Translations under genes and position numbers: made by a program | Part shown: piece by piece, positions 1 to 9,211 of the stretch | How the letters are laid out: every line of letters begins with the position of its first letter | Position numbering within the stretch: the first letter of the stretch is position 1 | Notes under the pieces: generated by a model | The model's input: the letters and a program-made list of their open reading frames with translations, nothing else | The model's database searches: none | Told to the model about the DNA's origin: nothing | NCBI GenBank assembly: GCA_913064945.1 | Contig: CAJYAN010000001.1 | Coordinates: forward strand, 1 to 64,000 | Origin: an uncultured Gammaproteobacteria bacterium | GTDB lineage: Bacteria; Pseudomonadota; Gammaproteobacteria; UBA6429; Thiohalophilaceae | DNA: 64,000 bases | Reading direction: 5' to 3'

Positions 1-123
1 GCGACTTGCTTAACGCTCATGACGACAAACGAAGTAATCGGTTTTGTTCATTGATTTAGATTCGATCATTTTTTTGACCGAAATTATGGTTATTACCTAT
101 TGACGGGCAGAAGGCTCATATGT

Positions 124-558
124 GTTATACGCTTTTCTCACACTTCACCTTCATATGGCTTCAGGTCAGCAAACTCGTATATGTTTTTTATGTACTCTTT
201 ACCATTGTGATCTCTAGCATAAGCCTGAACTTCTATTTGTCTGTTTTTAGCTAAATAGATATCTGTTCTTAGCTCAACAACTGCCTCTCTATCTATTTCA
301 TGTTGCGACATTAATTTAGGAATCCATTCTTTGTAATATTCTATGCTTTTATTTATACGTTCGTTAAATAGGGGTAATACTTTCCCCTCAGGATATATCC
401 AGTATATAGAAACCTTTTCTCCATTAGCAGCATATGCCATGTCTTTTAAGCTATTAAATACAAAATCACCATCAACATAATTCTCAAAACTCACATATGA
501 ATGAGTTAGATTATGTGCAAATGATTTAATGTTCTTTAATTTCATTTTTGCGTATAAC
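124..558 (-). mobile_element. Gene cassette bounded by complementary core sites
   Basis: The plus strand has GTTATACGC at 124-132 and its reverse complement GCGTATAAC at 550-558. The pair encloses a single leftward ORF with almost no spare sequence. Integron cassettes have this form: the R' core begins the cassette and the complementary R'' core follows the ORF. The recombination site beyond the ORF (about 8-132, ending in GCTTAAC at 8-14) is AT-rich and I could not fold it convincingly, so its outer limit is uncertain. Confidence 0.5.
138..545 (-). CDS. Integron cassette ORF, unknown function
   Basis: A 135-aa protein that I do not recognise. The reading frame stays open to 602, but I start at the ATG at 545 because the upstream part translates a GC-rich hairpin (562-610) that looks like a recombination site. 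The protein is mixed alpha/beta in character and charged, without a signal peptide or membrane segment, so it is probably cytoplasmic. The ATG lies five bases inside a core site (GCGTATAAC on the plus strand, 550-558), and the stop is followed by the exact complement (GTTATACGC, 124-132). That tight fit with no promoter is typical of an integron gene cassette. It reads away from the integrase pseudogene at 2241, as cassettes do. Base composition is visibly more AT-rich than the flanking hairpin, which fits foreign origin. Confidence 0.6.
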   Translation of the reverse strand: MKLKNIKSFAHNLTHSYVSFENYVDGDFVFNSLKDMAYAANGEKVSIYWIYPEGKVLPLFNERINKSIEYYKEWIPKLMSQHEIDREAVVELRTDIYLAKNRQIEVQAYARDHNGKEYIKNIYEFADLKPYEGEV

Positions 559-610
559 GCCGTGCTGTGGGGCGCAAGCCGCAACGCGGCGTAGCGTCCC
601 ACACGAGCAC
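550..610 (-). repeat. attC-like hairpin at cassette junction
   Basis: After the core GCGTATAAC (550-558), an imperfect stem joins GTGCTGTGGGGCGC (562-575) to GCGTCCCACACGAGCAC (594-610). An inner 5-bp stem GCCGC/GCGGC lies at 578-590. An extended imperfect hairpin next to a GTT-type core is the structure that integron integrases recognise in attC sites. The distal half of this site may have been separated by the IS110 element to its right. Confidence 0.45.
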
Positions 611-639
611 CTTGTATGATTCAACTTCCCCATTATTTG

Positions 640-1770
<1,131 letters not shown>

Positions 1771-1797
1771 TAACTTGACGGGGAATCACAGTCGCTT

Positions 1798-2106
1798 GTT
1801 AGAGCCTCTATGATCTATTTGAAATAATATAATCATTTAAATTTTTCCCCTAGCTGTTCTAACCTGGTAGCAATCATTGTTGAGCTAACGCTTTGAAATG
1901 CAGTAAATGCAGCTACAGCAGCAGGAATAAGCGCCCAACCCCAACTAGTGAAATACCAAACTACACCAGCAATTATTAAAAAGAACCATGTTGCATTAGC
2001 ATGTTCCTGTGCAGCAGCATTGAATTGAGTAGCAGTCTTACCCATAGAAGCAGCTTTATAAGCAACATTGTCGTGAAATGACATTTGTGGTTTTCCTCGC
2101 TCTAAC
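1798..2106 (-). mobile_element. First integron cassette, core sites GTTAGAGC/GCTCTAAC
   Basis: On the plus strand GTTAGAGC (1798-1805) and its reverse complement GCTCTAAC (2099-2106) bracket one leftward ORF. The site at 2099-2106 lies between that ORF and the integrase pseudogene, where attI is expected, so it is probably the attI/cassette junction. The site at 1798-1805 is the R'' core of the cassette's own attC, now interrupted by the IS110 element. The exact complementarity of the two cores supports a genuine cassette. Confidence 0.55.
1833..2084 (-). CDS. Small membrane protein encoded by a cassette
   Basis: An 83-aa protein with two predicted membrane helices (about residues 31-48 and 50-66), joined by a short turn and followed by a polar C-terminal tail. 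I do not recognise a family. The ATG at 2084 is 15 bases inside the core site GTTAGAGC, and GAGGAAAACCACAA before it supplies a weak ribosome site. It is the cassette nearest the integrase, the position normally transcribed from the integron promoter. Small two-helix membrane proteins are common among cassette products, but no function can be proposed from the sequence. Confidence 0.65.
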   Translation of the reverse strand: MSFHDNVAYKAASMGKTATQFNAAAQEHANATWFFLIIAGVVWYFTSWGWALIPAAVAAFTAFQSVSSTMIATRLEQLGEKFK

Positions 2107-2240
2107 TATAAGTAGAGGACCTAAAAGTCCGATTTAAAAACGACATTTAGGGTGTATAATAAACCTGTTAGTATATATATCAACAACTTAGGCATAAAAA
2201 ACAGGACAGTTTTACTATTTATTTCTGCATGGAGGCTGAC

Positions 2241-2725
2241 ATGAAACAACCACGCTTGCTCGATCAGGTGCGCAATGTTTTGCGTGTCCATCACTATAGC
2301 CTTAGAACTGAAGATGCCTATATCCAATGGATAAAACGGTTTATTCATTTCCACAATAAACGCCGTGCAAACGATATGGGTGAATCTGAGATAACGGCAA
2401 TTCTCACTAGCCTCGCTGTTATTCGCAATGTGTCTGCTTCAACTCAAAATCAGGCTTTATCCGCAATTTTATTCTTATATAAGAAAGTACTAAAGCAAGA
2501 GCTGGATTGGATTGAAGATATTGTACGGGCAAAACGTCCTTCTCGTATCCCCACTGTTCTCGATAGAGCAGATGTCAAAAAATTACTCAACTCGCTTACG
2601 GGGACAAATATCTTACTAGGTTATTTTTATATGGTACTGGGATGAGAATTCTTGAAGCCTAACGACTCCGGGTTGTTGATATCGACTTTTCATATCGACA
2701 AATTAAAGAGGTCATGGTGGTTTAA
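2241..2725 (+). pseudogene. intI: Integron integrase pseudogene (intI)
   Basis: The ATG at 2241 follows GGAGG (2231-2235). The intact first part encodes about 134 residues of a tyrosine recombinase whose wording is that of integron integrases rather than XerC/D: LRVHHYSLRTEDAYIQWIKR, SASTQNQALSAILFLYKKV and VRAKRPSRIPTVL. Near 2620 the frame shifts: the ORF stops at 2643, while an adjacent frame continues LYGTGMRILEA, stop, RLRVVDIDFSYRQI to 2725. This matches the start of the IntI catalytic domain. The rest of the domain, including the R-H-R-Y active site, is missing. So it carries a frameshift, an in-frame stop and a 3' truncation, and cannot be functional. It reads away from the cassettes, as intI genes do. 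Confidence 0.85.
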
Positions 2726-3055
2726 TTTTGACCAAAACTAAAGTTGCATACGATAAAATCTCTACGACCCATTTAGTATAATAATCGTCACAGAAAATGT
2801 CATGGATTTATATCACCCAATGAGTATTGTTCATGGTAATATTATCGGTTGCACTAACCATTTGAAATCGCGTCACTTATTTGTGTAATTTGTTTGAGAA
2901 TACCTCAATATCAATTGAATTTTTTCCGCTGTATGTTGTCATGATGTTACGTGATGCTTTCCGACCCGGTGAGTATTGATATAGACCGTAATTTTCCCTT
3001 TAAGGCGATCACTTAGCATGTGGTCATGATTCATTTTTTAAATAAGGAAACAGCA
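2726..3055. other. Intergenic region, AT-rich, no gene recognised
   Basis: About 330 bases between the integrase remnant and the HiPIP gene. I see no ORF with coding character, no tRNA and no clear hairpin terminator. The HiPIP promoter must lie here, but I cannot place a convincing -35/-10 pair. The start is supported by AAGGAAA (3045-3051) just before the ATG at 3056. Confidence 0.4.
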
Positions 3056-3403
3056 ATGAATGATCAATCTCGAATGAACAAAAAACGTCGTATGATTCTC
3101 GGGGGGATGGCAGCGCTTGCAGGTGTGCCCCTGCTAAACACGATATTTAGCGCCCAGGCGCTGGCTGCGGGGCTCCCACACCTGAAGGATAATGATCCAA
3201 CAGCTAAGGCCTTACACTATCACCATGATGCCACCAAGGCGCCACGTGCTGACAAACCGAACATGCCGGCAAAAGATCAGTTTTGTCACAACTGTATGTT
3301 TGTCAAATCGGACACGGGTACCTGGCGGCCTTGCCAGCTCTTCCCAGGCAAGGATGTTAATGCCAATGGCTGGTGTGCTTCCTGGACACATAAGGCTGGC
3401 TGA
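3056..3403 (+). CDS. hip: High-potential iron-sulfur protein (HiPIP)
   Basis: A 115-aa precursor of a periplasmic [4Fe-4S] electron carrier, which usually links the bc1 complex or a sulfur- or iron-oxidising system to a terminal oxidase or reaction centre. The four cluster cysteines are C77 and C80 (CHNC), C93 (PCQLF) and C107 (GWCASW), in the family spacing. The N-terminus has a Tat-type signal: a twin Arg in KKRRMILGG, a hydrophobic stretch, and a cleavage site near AQALAAG. That is needed because HiPIPs fold with their cluster before export. The start is the ATG at 3056 with AAGGAAA upstream; the longer frame from 3020 has no ribosome site. It is monocistronic. The TatABC genes at 29863-31593 could export it. 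Confidence 0.95.
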   Translation: MNDQSRMNKKRRMILGGMAALAGVPLLNTIFSAQALAAGLPHLKDNDPTAKALHYHHDATKAPRADKPNMPAKDQFCHNCMFVKSDTGTWRPCQLFPGKDVNANGWCASWTHKAG

Positions 3404-3415
3404 TACGCCATAACT

Positions 3416-3445
3416 AAAAAAACGAATCAAAGAGGATTTGTTTTT
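3416..3445 (+). terminator. Stem-loop terminator after the HiPIP gene
   Basis: Just after the HiPIP stop, AAAAACGAATC and GATTTGTTTTT form an AT-rich stem with one mismatch, separated by a short loop and ending in a T run. The symmetry could serve both directions. The stem is weak because few G-C pairs support it. Confidence 0.4.
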
Positions 3446-3621
3446 AGGATTCGTACAGGCCAATATAAATTTATTGTCAAACTGCCATATTTCACATGGA
3501 AGTGAAATATGCCACGTAAACCACGCTTTCATCTAGTCGGTATTTCTCAGCATGTGATTCTCAGGGTAAGAGAATAATTATTTCTAATATAATAAAATTG
3601 GGCTAGACATTAGTGCGTCTT

Positions 3622-4086
3622 ATGAAACACTCCATATTTACCATTTTGATCTTGTTGCCGATATTGGCTTTTGCCAGCAATCACAAAAAAAACGCACTTA
3701 ATTTCGATGGCTTAACGGTAGGCTCGGCGAAGACAAGCGAAATAAATAGTGATTGCGGTTGCTCTTTTTTCACCCCGCCGGGTAAAAGACGCAAGGGCCT
3801 GGAAGTGTTGCAATGGGTGGATGGTGAGTCAGCGCACATGTTCATCGATAAACACCTGGTAAATCTAAACTTAGAGACTTCAATACCATTTGTATCTCAT
3901 CTTCATCAAAATATCTCAGTTTCTCTTAAGGGAGACGGCCTCCTGGTGACTGGTAAATTATCGAGTACGTTTGTTTGCCCAGTGAATTCAGAAAGCTGTG
4001 AGAAGACAGAATACACCGGCACGCTTGATGTCAAAAAAGGCAGGAAGTTGGCATCGTTTCCAGTCTGGGGATCGTGTGGTTGCTAA
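3622..4086 (+). CDS. Exported cysteine-containing protein, unknown
   Basis: About 154 aa with a clear signal peptide (hydrophobic residues about 5-18, cleavage near AFASN). The mature part is mostly beta in character, with cysteine pairs near the start (DCGCSFF) and at the very end (GSCGC), plus FVCPVNSESC in between. These suggest disulfides or metal binding in the periplasm. I do not recognise a family. A GTG at 3613 in the same frame is an alternative start; neither has a good ribosome site. It lies alone between the HiPIP gene and the repeat region. The function is unknown. Confidence 0.7.
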   Translation: MKHSIFTILILLPILAFASNHKKNALNFDGLTVGSAKTSEINSDCGCSFFTPPGKRRKGLEVLQWVDGESAHMFIDKHLVNLNLETSIPFVSHLHQNISVSLKGDGLLVTGKLSSTFVCPVNSESCEKTEYTGTLDVKKGRKLASFPVWGSCGC

Positions 4087-4372
4087 GCGTATCTTGAAAT
4101 AGGTAAGAAGTTTAATACTACCTATTCAAATAATTGCACCACCATCCATCAGGGGTCGGACCCAAGCAAGCCTTTGACTTCAATAATAAAATTGTGAAAT
4201 AACGCTACCATTTAGACTTAAACAGTCTATTTCAATATCAAAGTGATTGCTGCGAGAGTGAAATCTTGTCTCTGGTCAGGCTTGTTTATATAGAATTATT
4301 GTCTTCAGATACGAACCAATTCCACAAAATTATGATTAAAAAAAGAGTTACTATAAAACAACGTTCACACAA
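4087..4372. other. Intergenic region with a short GGGTC/GACCC palindrome
   Basis: I see no coding ORF with gene-like composition. At 4153-4163 the palindrome GGGTCGGACCC resembles the short motif often found in scattered repeats of gammaproteobacterial genomes. Nothing else stands out before the tandem repeats start at about 4373. Confidence 0.3.
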
Positions 4373-4506
4373 TATAAAAAGCCCGTCTTTTCGAAGGAGT
4401 AAGATGACTGAAGCAATCTCAAGTAGACCGGATAGCATCCCAGATTGCCACGTCAACACTGAAAAACAACGATTTTTCAGTGCATCCTCGCAATGACGAC
4501 AATGTT
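4373..4506. repeat. MITE-like interspersed repeat, copy 1
   Basis: A 134-bp unit that starts TATAAAAAGCC and ends CTCGCAATGACGACAATGTT. It contains GCAATCTC, a GATTGCC segment and an inner hairpin ACTGAAAAA/TTTTTCAGT (4458-4481). The outer ends form an inverted repeat (GTC..TTCGAAGG against CCTCGCAATGAC), slightly decayed on the left arm of this copy. Palindromic units with the CTCGCAATGAC motif are spread through many proteobacterial genomes and probably move with help from a transposase in trans. Confidence 0.75.
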
Positions 4507-4520
4507 GTAATTTTGCGTGG

Positions 4521-4654
4521 TATAAAAAGCCTGTCATTGCGAAGGAGTAACACGACTGAAGCAATCTCAAGAAGATCGGATAGCATCCCAGATTGCCATG
4601 TCAACACTGAAAAACAACGATTTTTCAGAGCATCCTCGCAATGACGACAATGTT
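4521..4654. repeat. MITE-like interspersed repeat, copy 2
   Basis: A second, nearly identical unit 14 bp after copy 1 and in the same orientation. Here the left arm is intact (GTCATTGCGAAGG) and matches the right arm (CCTCGCAATGAC). The two copies differ at only a few positions, mainly in the left arm and the central AGTAGACC/AGAAGATC segment. This suggests recent tandem duplication or two insertions at one spot. Confidence 0.75.
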
Positions 4655-4789
4655 CAATTTTGTGAGGACCTCTCTGGTGCAGAGAGCAATTGTTTTTAAT
4701 CGTAGAGCGTATTATTCTTCGCTATCGTTACCGAAATGCCAACTACTGATACCGCCACAAATTTTATAAATTACTTCTGGATTAATATA

Positions 4790-5365
4790 ATGCCTAAAGC
4801 AGGTGAAATTAAAAAGAACGCGGCCATTGATTATAATGGCAAGACGTACATTGTCAGAGATATTGAACGATCTGTTCCACAGGGCAGGGCGGGCGGCAGT
4901 CTTTATCGTATGCGTATGTATGATGTGGTGAGCGGTAGCAAGCTTGACGAAACCTTTAAGGATTCAGATATGCTAACTCTTGCCGACTTGATTCGCCGGC
5001 CTGTGATGTATTCCTACGCTGACGCCGACGAGCATGTATTCATGGACCAGGAAAATTACACGCCGTATAATTTAAATAAAGAATCGATTGTCGATGAGAT
5101 GCAATTTATTAATGAGGCAACGGTTGGTATTCAGGTCATTGTTATTGACGATGTGCCCGTCGCACTTGATTTGCCAGGGACGGTTGAGCTTGAGGTCATA
5201 GAGACGGACCCCTCTATTAAGGGCGCATCGGCGACATCAAGAACAAAACCTGCCAAACTGTCGACGGGACTAATCGTCAACGTGCCTGAATATATCTCAA
5301 CCGGAGATAAAATTAAGGTGCATGTAGAGGAGTGTAAATATTTAAGTCGGGCAGACAGTAAATAG
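4790..5365 (+). CDS. efpL: Elongation factor P-like protein (EfpL/YeiP)
   Basis: A 191-aa protein of the EF-P family, YeiP branch, which binds ribosomes and relieves stalling at difficult peptide motifs. The N-terminal KOW-like domain ([18 protein letters not shown]) carries the tip loop around SVPQGRAGG, where EF-P itself has the modified Lys/Arg. Two OB domains follow, with family landmarks [27 protein letters not shown] and [15 protein letters not shown] start at the ATG at 4790 because YeiP proteins begin MPRA/MPKA and are about 190 aa; the frame is open to 4736 but the extra residues are not family-like. It stands alone downstream of the MITE pair. Confidence 0.92.
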   Translation: MPKAGEIKKNAAIDYNGKTYIVRDIERSVPQGRAGGSLYRMRMYDVVSGSKLDETFKDSDMLTLADLIRRPVMYSYADADEHVFMDQENYTPYNLNKESIVDEMQFINEATVGIQVIVIDDVPVALDLPGTVELEVIETDPSIKGASATSRTKPAKLSTGLIVNVPEYISTGDKIKVHVEECKYLSRADSK

Positions 5366-5454
5366 TTCGTTGGATTTAGGTAAGGGCTGCTCGATTGCAG
5401 GCTGCAATTGTCAACGAGAAAATGCGACTCCTGAAATTATTATAGTAACGGAAG

Positions 5455-5480
5455 GAGGTAGAGAACCTCGCCTTTTACCA
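5455..5480 (+). terminator. Possible terminator after efpL
   Basis: GGAGGT-AGAGA-ACCTC followed by GCCTTTT forms a short GC-rich stem with a brief T run, about 90 bases after efpL and facing the convergent gene that ends at 5485. The stem is short, so this is tentative. Confidence 0.3.
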
Positions 5481-5484
5481 AAAT

Positions 5485-5955
5485 CTACTGCTTGGCGACG
5501 CTACCGGCAATCTGTTTAATTTTTGGATTATTCATGAGAGCCATGAATTTTGGATTATTGGCAAGAGTTGTGTAGTCACCATTTTTGATCGCACTCACAA
5601 TTTTTGGATCAGACATTATTGCCTGTATGTCAGCGTCATTTTTTAGTCCATTAATTAATTTCATGCTTTGTGGGTTTGACATGATGCTTGATTTGAGTTG
5701 ATTAAAGTCTGTCCTGCCTGTGTTCGCCTGTGACGCTGGCAGGGTCGATGACGAGATGGACTGGACTCGATTTGCATTGACGTGGAACTTTCCGAGGCTT
5801 GGAGATTTGAAGGTATAGACACCATTTTGCATGGAGATTACTTCAACGTTCAAGACACTTCCATCTGTCAGCTTGATATGTTGTGCTTCACCAGCATAGG
5901 CGCTGCTGCTGATAATGACCGAGATTAAACCGAACGTAAGCAATGGAAAGCGCAT
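5485..5955 (-). CDS. Exported protein with NP-motif repeats, unknown
   Basis: 156 aa with a signal peptide (hydrophobic core LLTFGLISVIISSSAYA, cleavage near AYAG). Residues about 25-65 form a small beta domain (LTDGSVLNVEVISMQNGVYTF) like those that sense or bind at surfaces. The C-terminal half repeats short units built on asparagine-proline: NPQSMKLI, DPKIVSAI, NPKFMALM and NNPKIKQI. These resemble the STI1/heat-shock-binding helical repeat. The start at 5955 is chosen because GAGGT lies five bases before it; an ATG at 5967 is the alternative. The gene stands alone and converges on efpL. No function can be assigned. Confidence 0.75.
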   Translation of the reverse strand: MRFPLLTFGLISVIISSSAYAGEAQHIKLTDGSVLNVEVISMQNGVYTFKSPSLGKFHVNANRVQSISSSTLPASQANTGRTDFNQLKSSIMSNPQSMKLINGLKNDADIQAIMSDPKIVSAIKNGDYTTLANNPKFMALMNNPKIKQIAGSVAKQ

Positions 5956-5967
5956 TTGTGACCTCAT

Positions 5968-6673
5968 CTTTTATCTGGCACACCTGAAATCTTTAATAAG
6001 TATAATGATACTGAAGAAGTATAGAAGATATTACGGCGCATTACCTTATACGGGCCGATAAATGATGCCTGTAACTATAAAATGTAGGGTTCATTCGGGC
6101 TCTGAACCTAAGTAATTGCCATAGTAGCTTAGGAGCAGGTCATTGCAAGGCAACACCGAAAATGACGATTTTTCGGCATTGACGTGACACTATCGAGAAT
6201 ATACCGTGCGCCACACGTGATTGCGTCAGTTACCGAAGGATATCCTTACTGAAAAAAAATCCTTCCTTGTGCTGGGAGAATCGTTTTGTCTATTCACGAA
6301 TTCATTTTATGAGTAAGCCATTTATCGCGCTGGCGTCATAGTCCTGGCGATTAATACAATGGATGCAGATTATATTGCTATAATAGTCGCGCTTTTAAAT
6401 GGGCGCACACATTACGGCAAGCTGCCCAATGGTATTATAGGTATGCTGATGGCAGGCTTTCATTAAAACACATGGTATGTTCTGGGTGAGGATAATACAC
6501 TTTCCTCAGGAAACCGTTATTTACAGCGGATTTTTAATGATCCAGAGGTATAAGCCTGGTATTGCGTGGCTGGCGAAGCAGTAAAGAGTGAATGGATAAG
6601 CGTGATTCTGAGGTAATCCACAGAGACGGGGTCTCAGTGGCATCGAAGATATTTTTTTGTAAGGAAGAAGACC
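5968..6673. other. 700-bp gap with decayed repeat and promoter-like site
   Basis: I see no ORF with coding character. At about 6141-6180 a fragment GTCATTGCAAGGCAAC followed by the hairpin CCGAAAA/TTTTCGG resembles the inner part of the repeats at 4373-4654 and is probably a decayed copy. A TATAAT box at 6379-6384 is followed by a GC-rich discriminator (AGTCGCGC) but has no good -35. It could start a leader of nearly 290 nt ahead of fabV, or a small RNA. Confidence 0.3.
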
Positions 6674-7870
6674 TTGATTATTAAACCGAAAACCCGTGGA
6701 TTTATTTGTACGACAACGCATCCGACCGGTTGTGCCGCCAATGTAACTGAGCAAATAGCGAAGGTCAACGCTGGTGGCAAGCTTATGACGGGGCCGAAAA
6801 AGGTGCTGGTGATTGGTGCCTCTACCGGTTATGGCCTGGCCTCACGGATTACCGCGGCCTTTGGCTCGGCTGCGGCAACCATTGGTGTTTTTCTGGAAAA
6901 GCAAGCTACAGAGAAAAAGCCTGGTTCGGCGGGCTGGTATAATTCCGCTGCCTTTGAAAAAGCCGCACACGAAGCCGGTCTGTACGCCAGGAGTCTCAAT
7001 GGAGATGCCTTTTCCAATGAGATGCGTGTCAGGGTGATTGAAATGATAAAAGAAGACCTTGGCCAGGTCGACCTGGTCGTGTATTCACTGGCGTCGCCGG
7101 TACGCAAGTTACCGGAGAGTGGTGAACTTGTGCGGTCAGTACTTAAACCCATTGGTGAGACCTACCGCACCACGGCTATTGATACCTCGAAAGATATGAT
7201 TATCGAAGCAGAAATCGAAGCGGCGACGCAAGAAGAAGTAGCCAATACGGTGACGGTCATGGGGGGGCAGGACTGGGAACTGTGGATGCAGGCACTACTC
7301 GATGCTGGTGTGCTTGCCGAGGGCGTTAAAACGGTTTCCTATAGTTACATTGGTACGGATATAACCTGGCCGATTTACTGGCATGGTGCCCTGGGTAAGG
7401 CAAAAGAAGATATGGACCGTGCCGCCGGTGCCATTCGTCAGTCACTCGCAAAGATACACGGCAGTGCCAATGTTGCTGTTTTAAAGAGTGTGGTTACACA
7501 GGCGTCTGCTGCGATCCCGGTGATGCCTTTATATATCGCCATGAGTTTTAAAGTGATGAAAAAACTGAATATTCACGAAGGCGTTCTCGAACAGATTAAT
7601 CGGCTTTTTCGGACACAGTTGTATAAAACCGGAGGTGCGGATCTAGATGATATGCAGCGCATTCGCATGGATGACTGGGAGTTGCGTGACGAAGTACAAA
7701 ATGCGGTGAAAGAAATCTGGCCAAGGGTGACGACCGAGAATGTTTTTGAACTGACCGACTATCAAGGTTACAAGGATGAATTTCTCAAACTTTTTGGCTT
7801 TGGTGTCGCAGGAATCGATTACGAGGCGGACGTTGATACTGTGGTACCTTTCGAGCCTGTAGTAGTCTAA
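6674..7870 (+). CDS. fabV: Enoyl-ACP reductase FabV
   Basis: A 398-aa NADH-dependent trans-2-enoyl-ACP/CoA reductase, which performs the last reduction of each fatty-acid elongation cycle in the cytoplasm. The family start [17 protein letters not shown] is complete and forces a TTG start codon, with AAGGAAG (6661-6667) as ribosome site. The Rossmann nucleotide motif is [11 protein letters not shown] (48-58). The catalytic pair is Y235 and K244 in the FabV-type Tyr-x8-Lys arrangement ([10 protein letters not shown]), which separates it from FabI (Tyr-x6-Lys). The length matches the family (about 400). FabV enzymes are typically insensitive to triclosan. Monocistronic. Confidence 0.96.
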   Translation: MIIKPKTRGFICTTTHPTGCAANVTEQIAKVNAGGKLMTGPKKVLVIGASTGYGLASRITAAFGSAAATIGVFLEKQATEKKPGSAGWYNSAAFEKAAHEAGLYARSLNGDAFSNEMRVRVIEMIKEDLGQVDLVVYSLASPVRKLPESGELVRSVLKPIGETYRTTAIDTSKDMIIEAEIEAATQEEVANTVTVMGGQDWELWMQALLDAGVLAEGVKTVSYSYIGTDITWPIYWHGALGKAKEDMDRAAGAIRQSLAKIHGSANVAVLKSVVTQASAAIPVMPLYIAMSFKVMKKLNIHEGVLEQINRLFRTQLYKTGGADLDDMQRIRMDDWELRDEVQNAVKEIWPRVTTENVFELTDYQGYKDEFLKLFGFGVAGIDYEADVDTVVPFEPVVV

Positions 7871-7975
7871 GCAAAGGGCCTATTACTTACGGCTAATGAC
7901 GCCGGGCTGTGAAGGCACAGAATTCTCAAATATCAACATACATAAAATCATTAACAGGAGAGAAAGGTCTTTGCT

Positions 7976-8152
7976 GTGAACACACTGATTGGAAAAAAAT
8001 ATGTAATATCAGGCATGAGCATCGAAGTTATTTCCGATGCCGGTGAGCGTTGGGAAATGCGTAATCTGACAAGCAAAGAAACCGTCTATATCAACAAAGC
8101 TGTCCTTGATAATGCCATCCGGCTGGGTAAGGCAGAAGCGGTGAGCGATTAG
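7976..8152 (+). CDS. 58-aa small protein, unknown
   Basis: An uninterrupted GTG-initiated ORF of 58 codons, starting MNTLIGKKYVISGMSIEV and ending KAEAVSD. AGGAG (7957-7961) and AAGG (7965-7968) precede the GTG, the second at a good distance. An internal ATG (codon 14) is an alternative start. The composition looks coding: alternating hydrophobic strands then a charged helix, no membrane segment. It resembles small one-domain beta proteins that measure or bind a nucleic acid or ligand, but I recognise no family. It lies about 105 bases after fabV and converges on the gene ending at 8198. Confidence 0.5.
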   Translation: MNTLIGKKYVISGMSIEVISDAGERWEMRNLTSKETVYINKAVLDNAIRLGKAEAVSD

Positions 8153-8197
8153 TGGTTAAAATATACAGTCACGAAGCGTCAGTCAATGGCGATACCA

Positions 8198-8602
8198 TCA
8201 GTCTTTTGAAAACGGCAGCACGTTTTTATCCAGCGTGAGATCATCTCCCAGTGCCTCGCCTAACATCACCTCCATGGCCTCCAGGGTTCTGTCGCGCACC
8301 ATGGCGGCGGCGACATGCCAGGTGCGTAGCTCGCACTGAATAGGCTCGTGGAGATTTTCACGGTGTTCGGTATTAAATTCTGTCCAGGCAATAATGGGCA
8401 TATCATTGAGCACGATATCGACGACGATCCAGGCATCCTTTTGCAGAATCAGGTCCAGGTGTTTGAGCTTTGGAATACGAAAACGGATCTTCGGGCCGAG
8501 TTTTTTTAGCGCAATCTGAACATGGTTGTAGTAGTTGGCTTTGACAGAGGCTTGACGCTTCGAAAGTATTGGGACTTCGTCATGCCGGGTATACAAGTCC
8601 AT
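8198..8602 (-). CDS. Conserved-looking 134-aa protein, unknown
   Basis: A soluble 134-aa protein, with no signal peptide or membrane segment. It has a basic N-terminal helix (LSKRQASVKANYYNHVQIAL) and a hydrophobic strand-rich centre (DAWIVVDIVLNDMPIIAWTEF), then a C-terminal helical part ending near VMLGEALGDDL. No domain is recognised. It starts 18 bases after the yqhA stop and is probably cotranscribed with it. Good coding character; function unknown. Confidence 0.7.
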   Translation of the reverse strand: MDLYTRHDEVPILSKRQASVKANYYNHVQIALKKLGPKIRFRIPKLKHLDLILQKDAWIVVDIVLNDMPIIAWTEFNTEHRENLHEPIQCELRTWHVAAAMVRDRTLEAMEVMLGEALGDDLTLDKNVLPFSKD

Positions 8603-8620
8603 GGGTGTGGTTAGGCCCGG

Positions 8621-9175
8621 CTAATGTTCAGCCTTACCGTGCGCCTCGAGTAGTGTTCTGGTCATGATGCGATCCGTATAGGCCATCGCCACCGCGGAGA
8701 GTAAAAAGGTTAAATGGATAGCAACCTGCCACTTGATGGTGGCCTCCGTAATATTTGCGGCATTGATAAAGGTCTTTAACAGGTGCACGGAGGAGATCCC
8801 GATCAGCGCCATCGACAGTTTGATTTTCATGGTGGCGGCATTGACGTGTGATAGCCACTCAGGTTGGTCGGGGTGTTCGCGGATATTGAGGCGCGAGACA
8901 AACGTCTCATAGCCACCGATAATCACCATGACCAGCAGATTGGCGATCATGACGACGTCAATCAATCCAAGGACGATGAGCATGATGCCGGTTTCGCCGA
9001 TTTTATTGGCACCGAGCACCAGGTGTGACAGCTCGACCATAAACAGGTAGACGTAGACACACTGTGCAACGATCAACCCCAGGTATAACGGTGCCTGTAA
9101 CCAGCGACTCCAGAAAATCAGCTGGCCCATAATGGCGAGTGTGGCATTGCGTGGTTTTAGGTCTTTTTCGGTCAC
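8621..9175 (-). CDS. yqhA: YqhA/UPF0114 family membrane protein
   Basis: A 184-aa inner-membrane protein with four hydrophobic segments: about residues 30-50, 62-88, 120-138 and 148-166. The stretch GYETFVSRLNIREHPDQPEW after the second segment, and MKIKLSMALIGISSVHLLK before the third, are typical of the UPF0114/YqhA family, whose role is not established. It follows purK by 36 bases on the same strand and precedes an unknown gene, so the purEK-yqhA unit may be one transcript. No unusual features. Confidence 0.85.
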   Translation of the reverse strand: MTEKDLKPRNATLAIMGQLIFWSRWLQAPLYLGLIVAQCVYVYLFMVELSHLVLGANKIGETGIMLIVLGLIDVVMIANLLVMVIIGGYETFVSRLNIREHPDQPEWLSHVNAATMKIKLSMALIGISSVHLLKTFINAANITEATIKWQVAIHLTFLLSAVAMAYTDRIMTRTLLEAHGKAEH

Positions 9176-9211
9176 CGTAGATACCTTTACTAATATTAAA
9201 TTATCGTTGTT

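Noticed and set aside
4266-4607. Short ORFs within the MITE-like repeats
   Set aside because: They arise from the repeat sequence itself in several frames and differ between the copies.
6521-6754. A 77-codon minus ORF overlapping the fabV start
   Set aside because: It overlaps the fabV ribosome site and coding start and has no protein-like composition.
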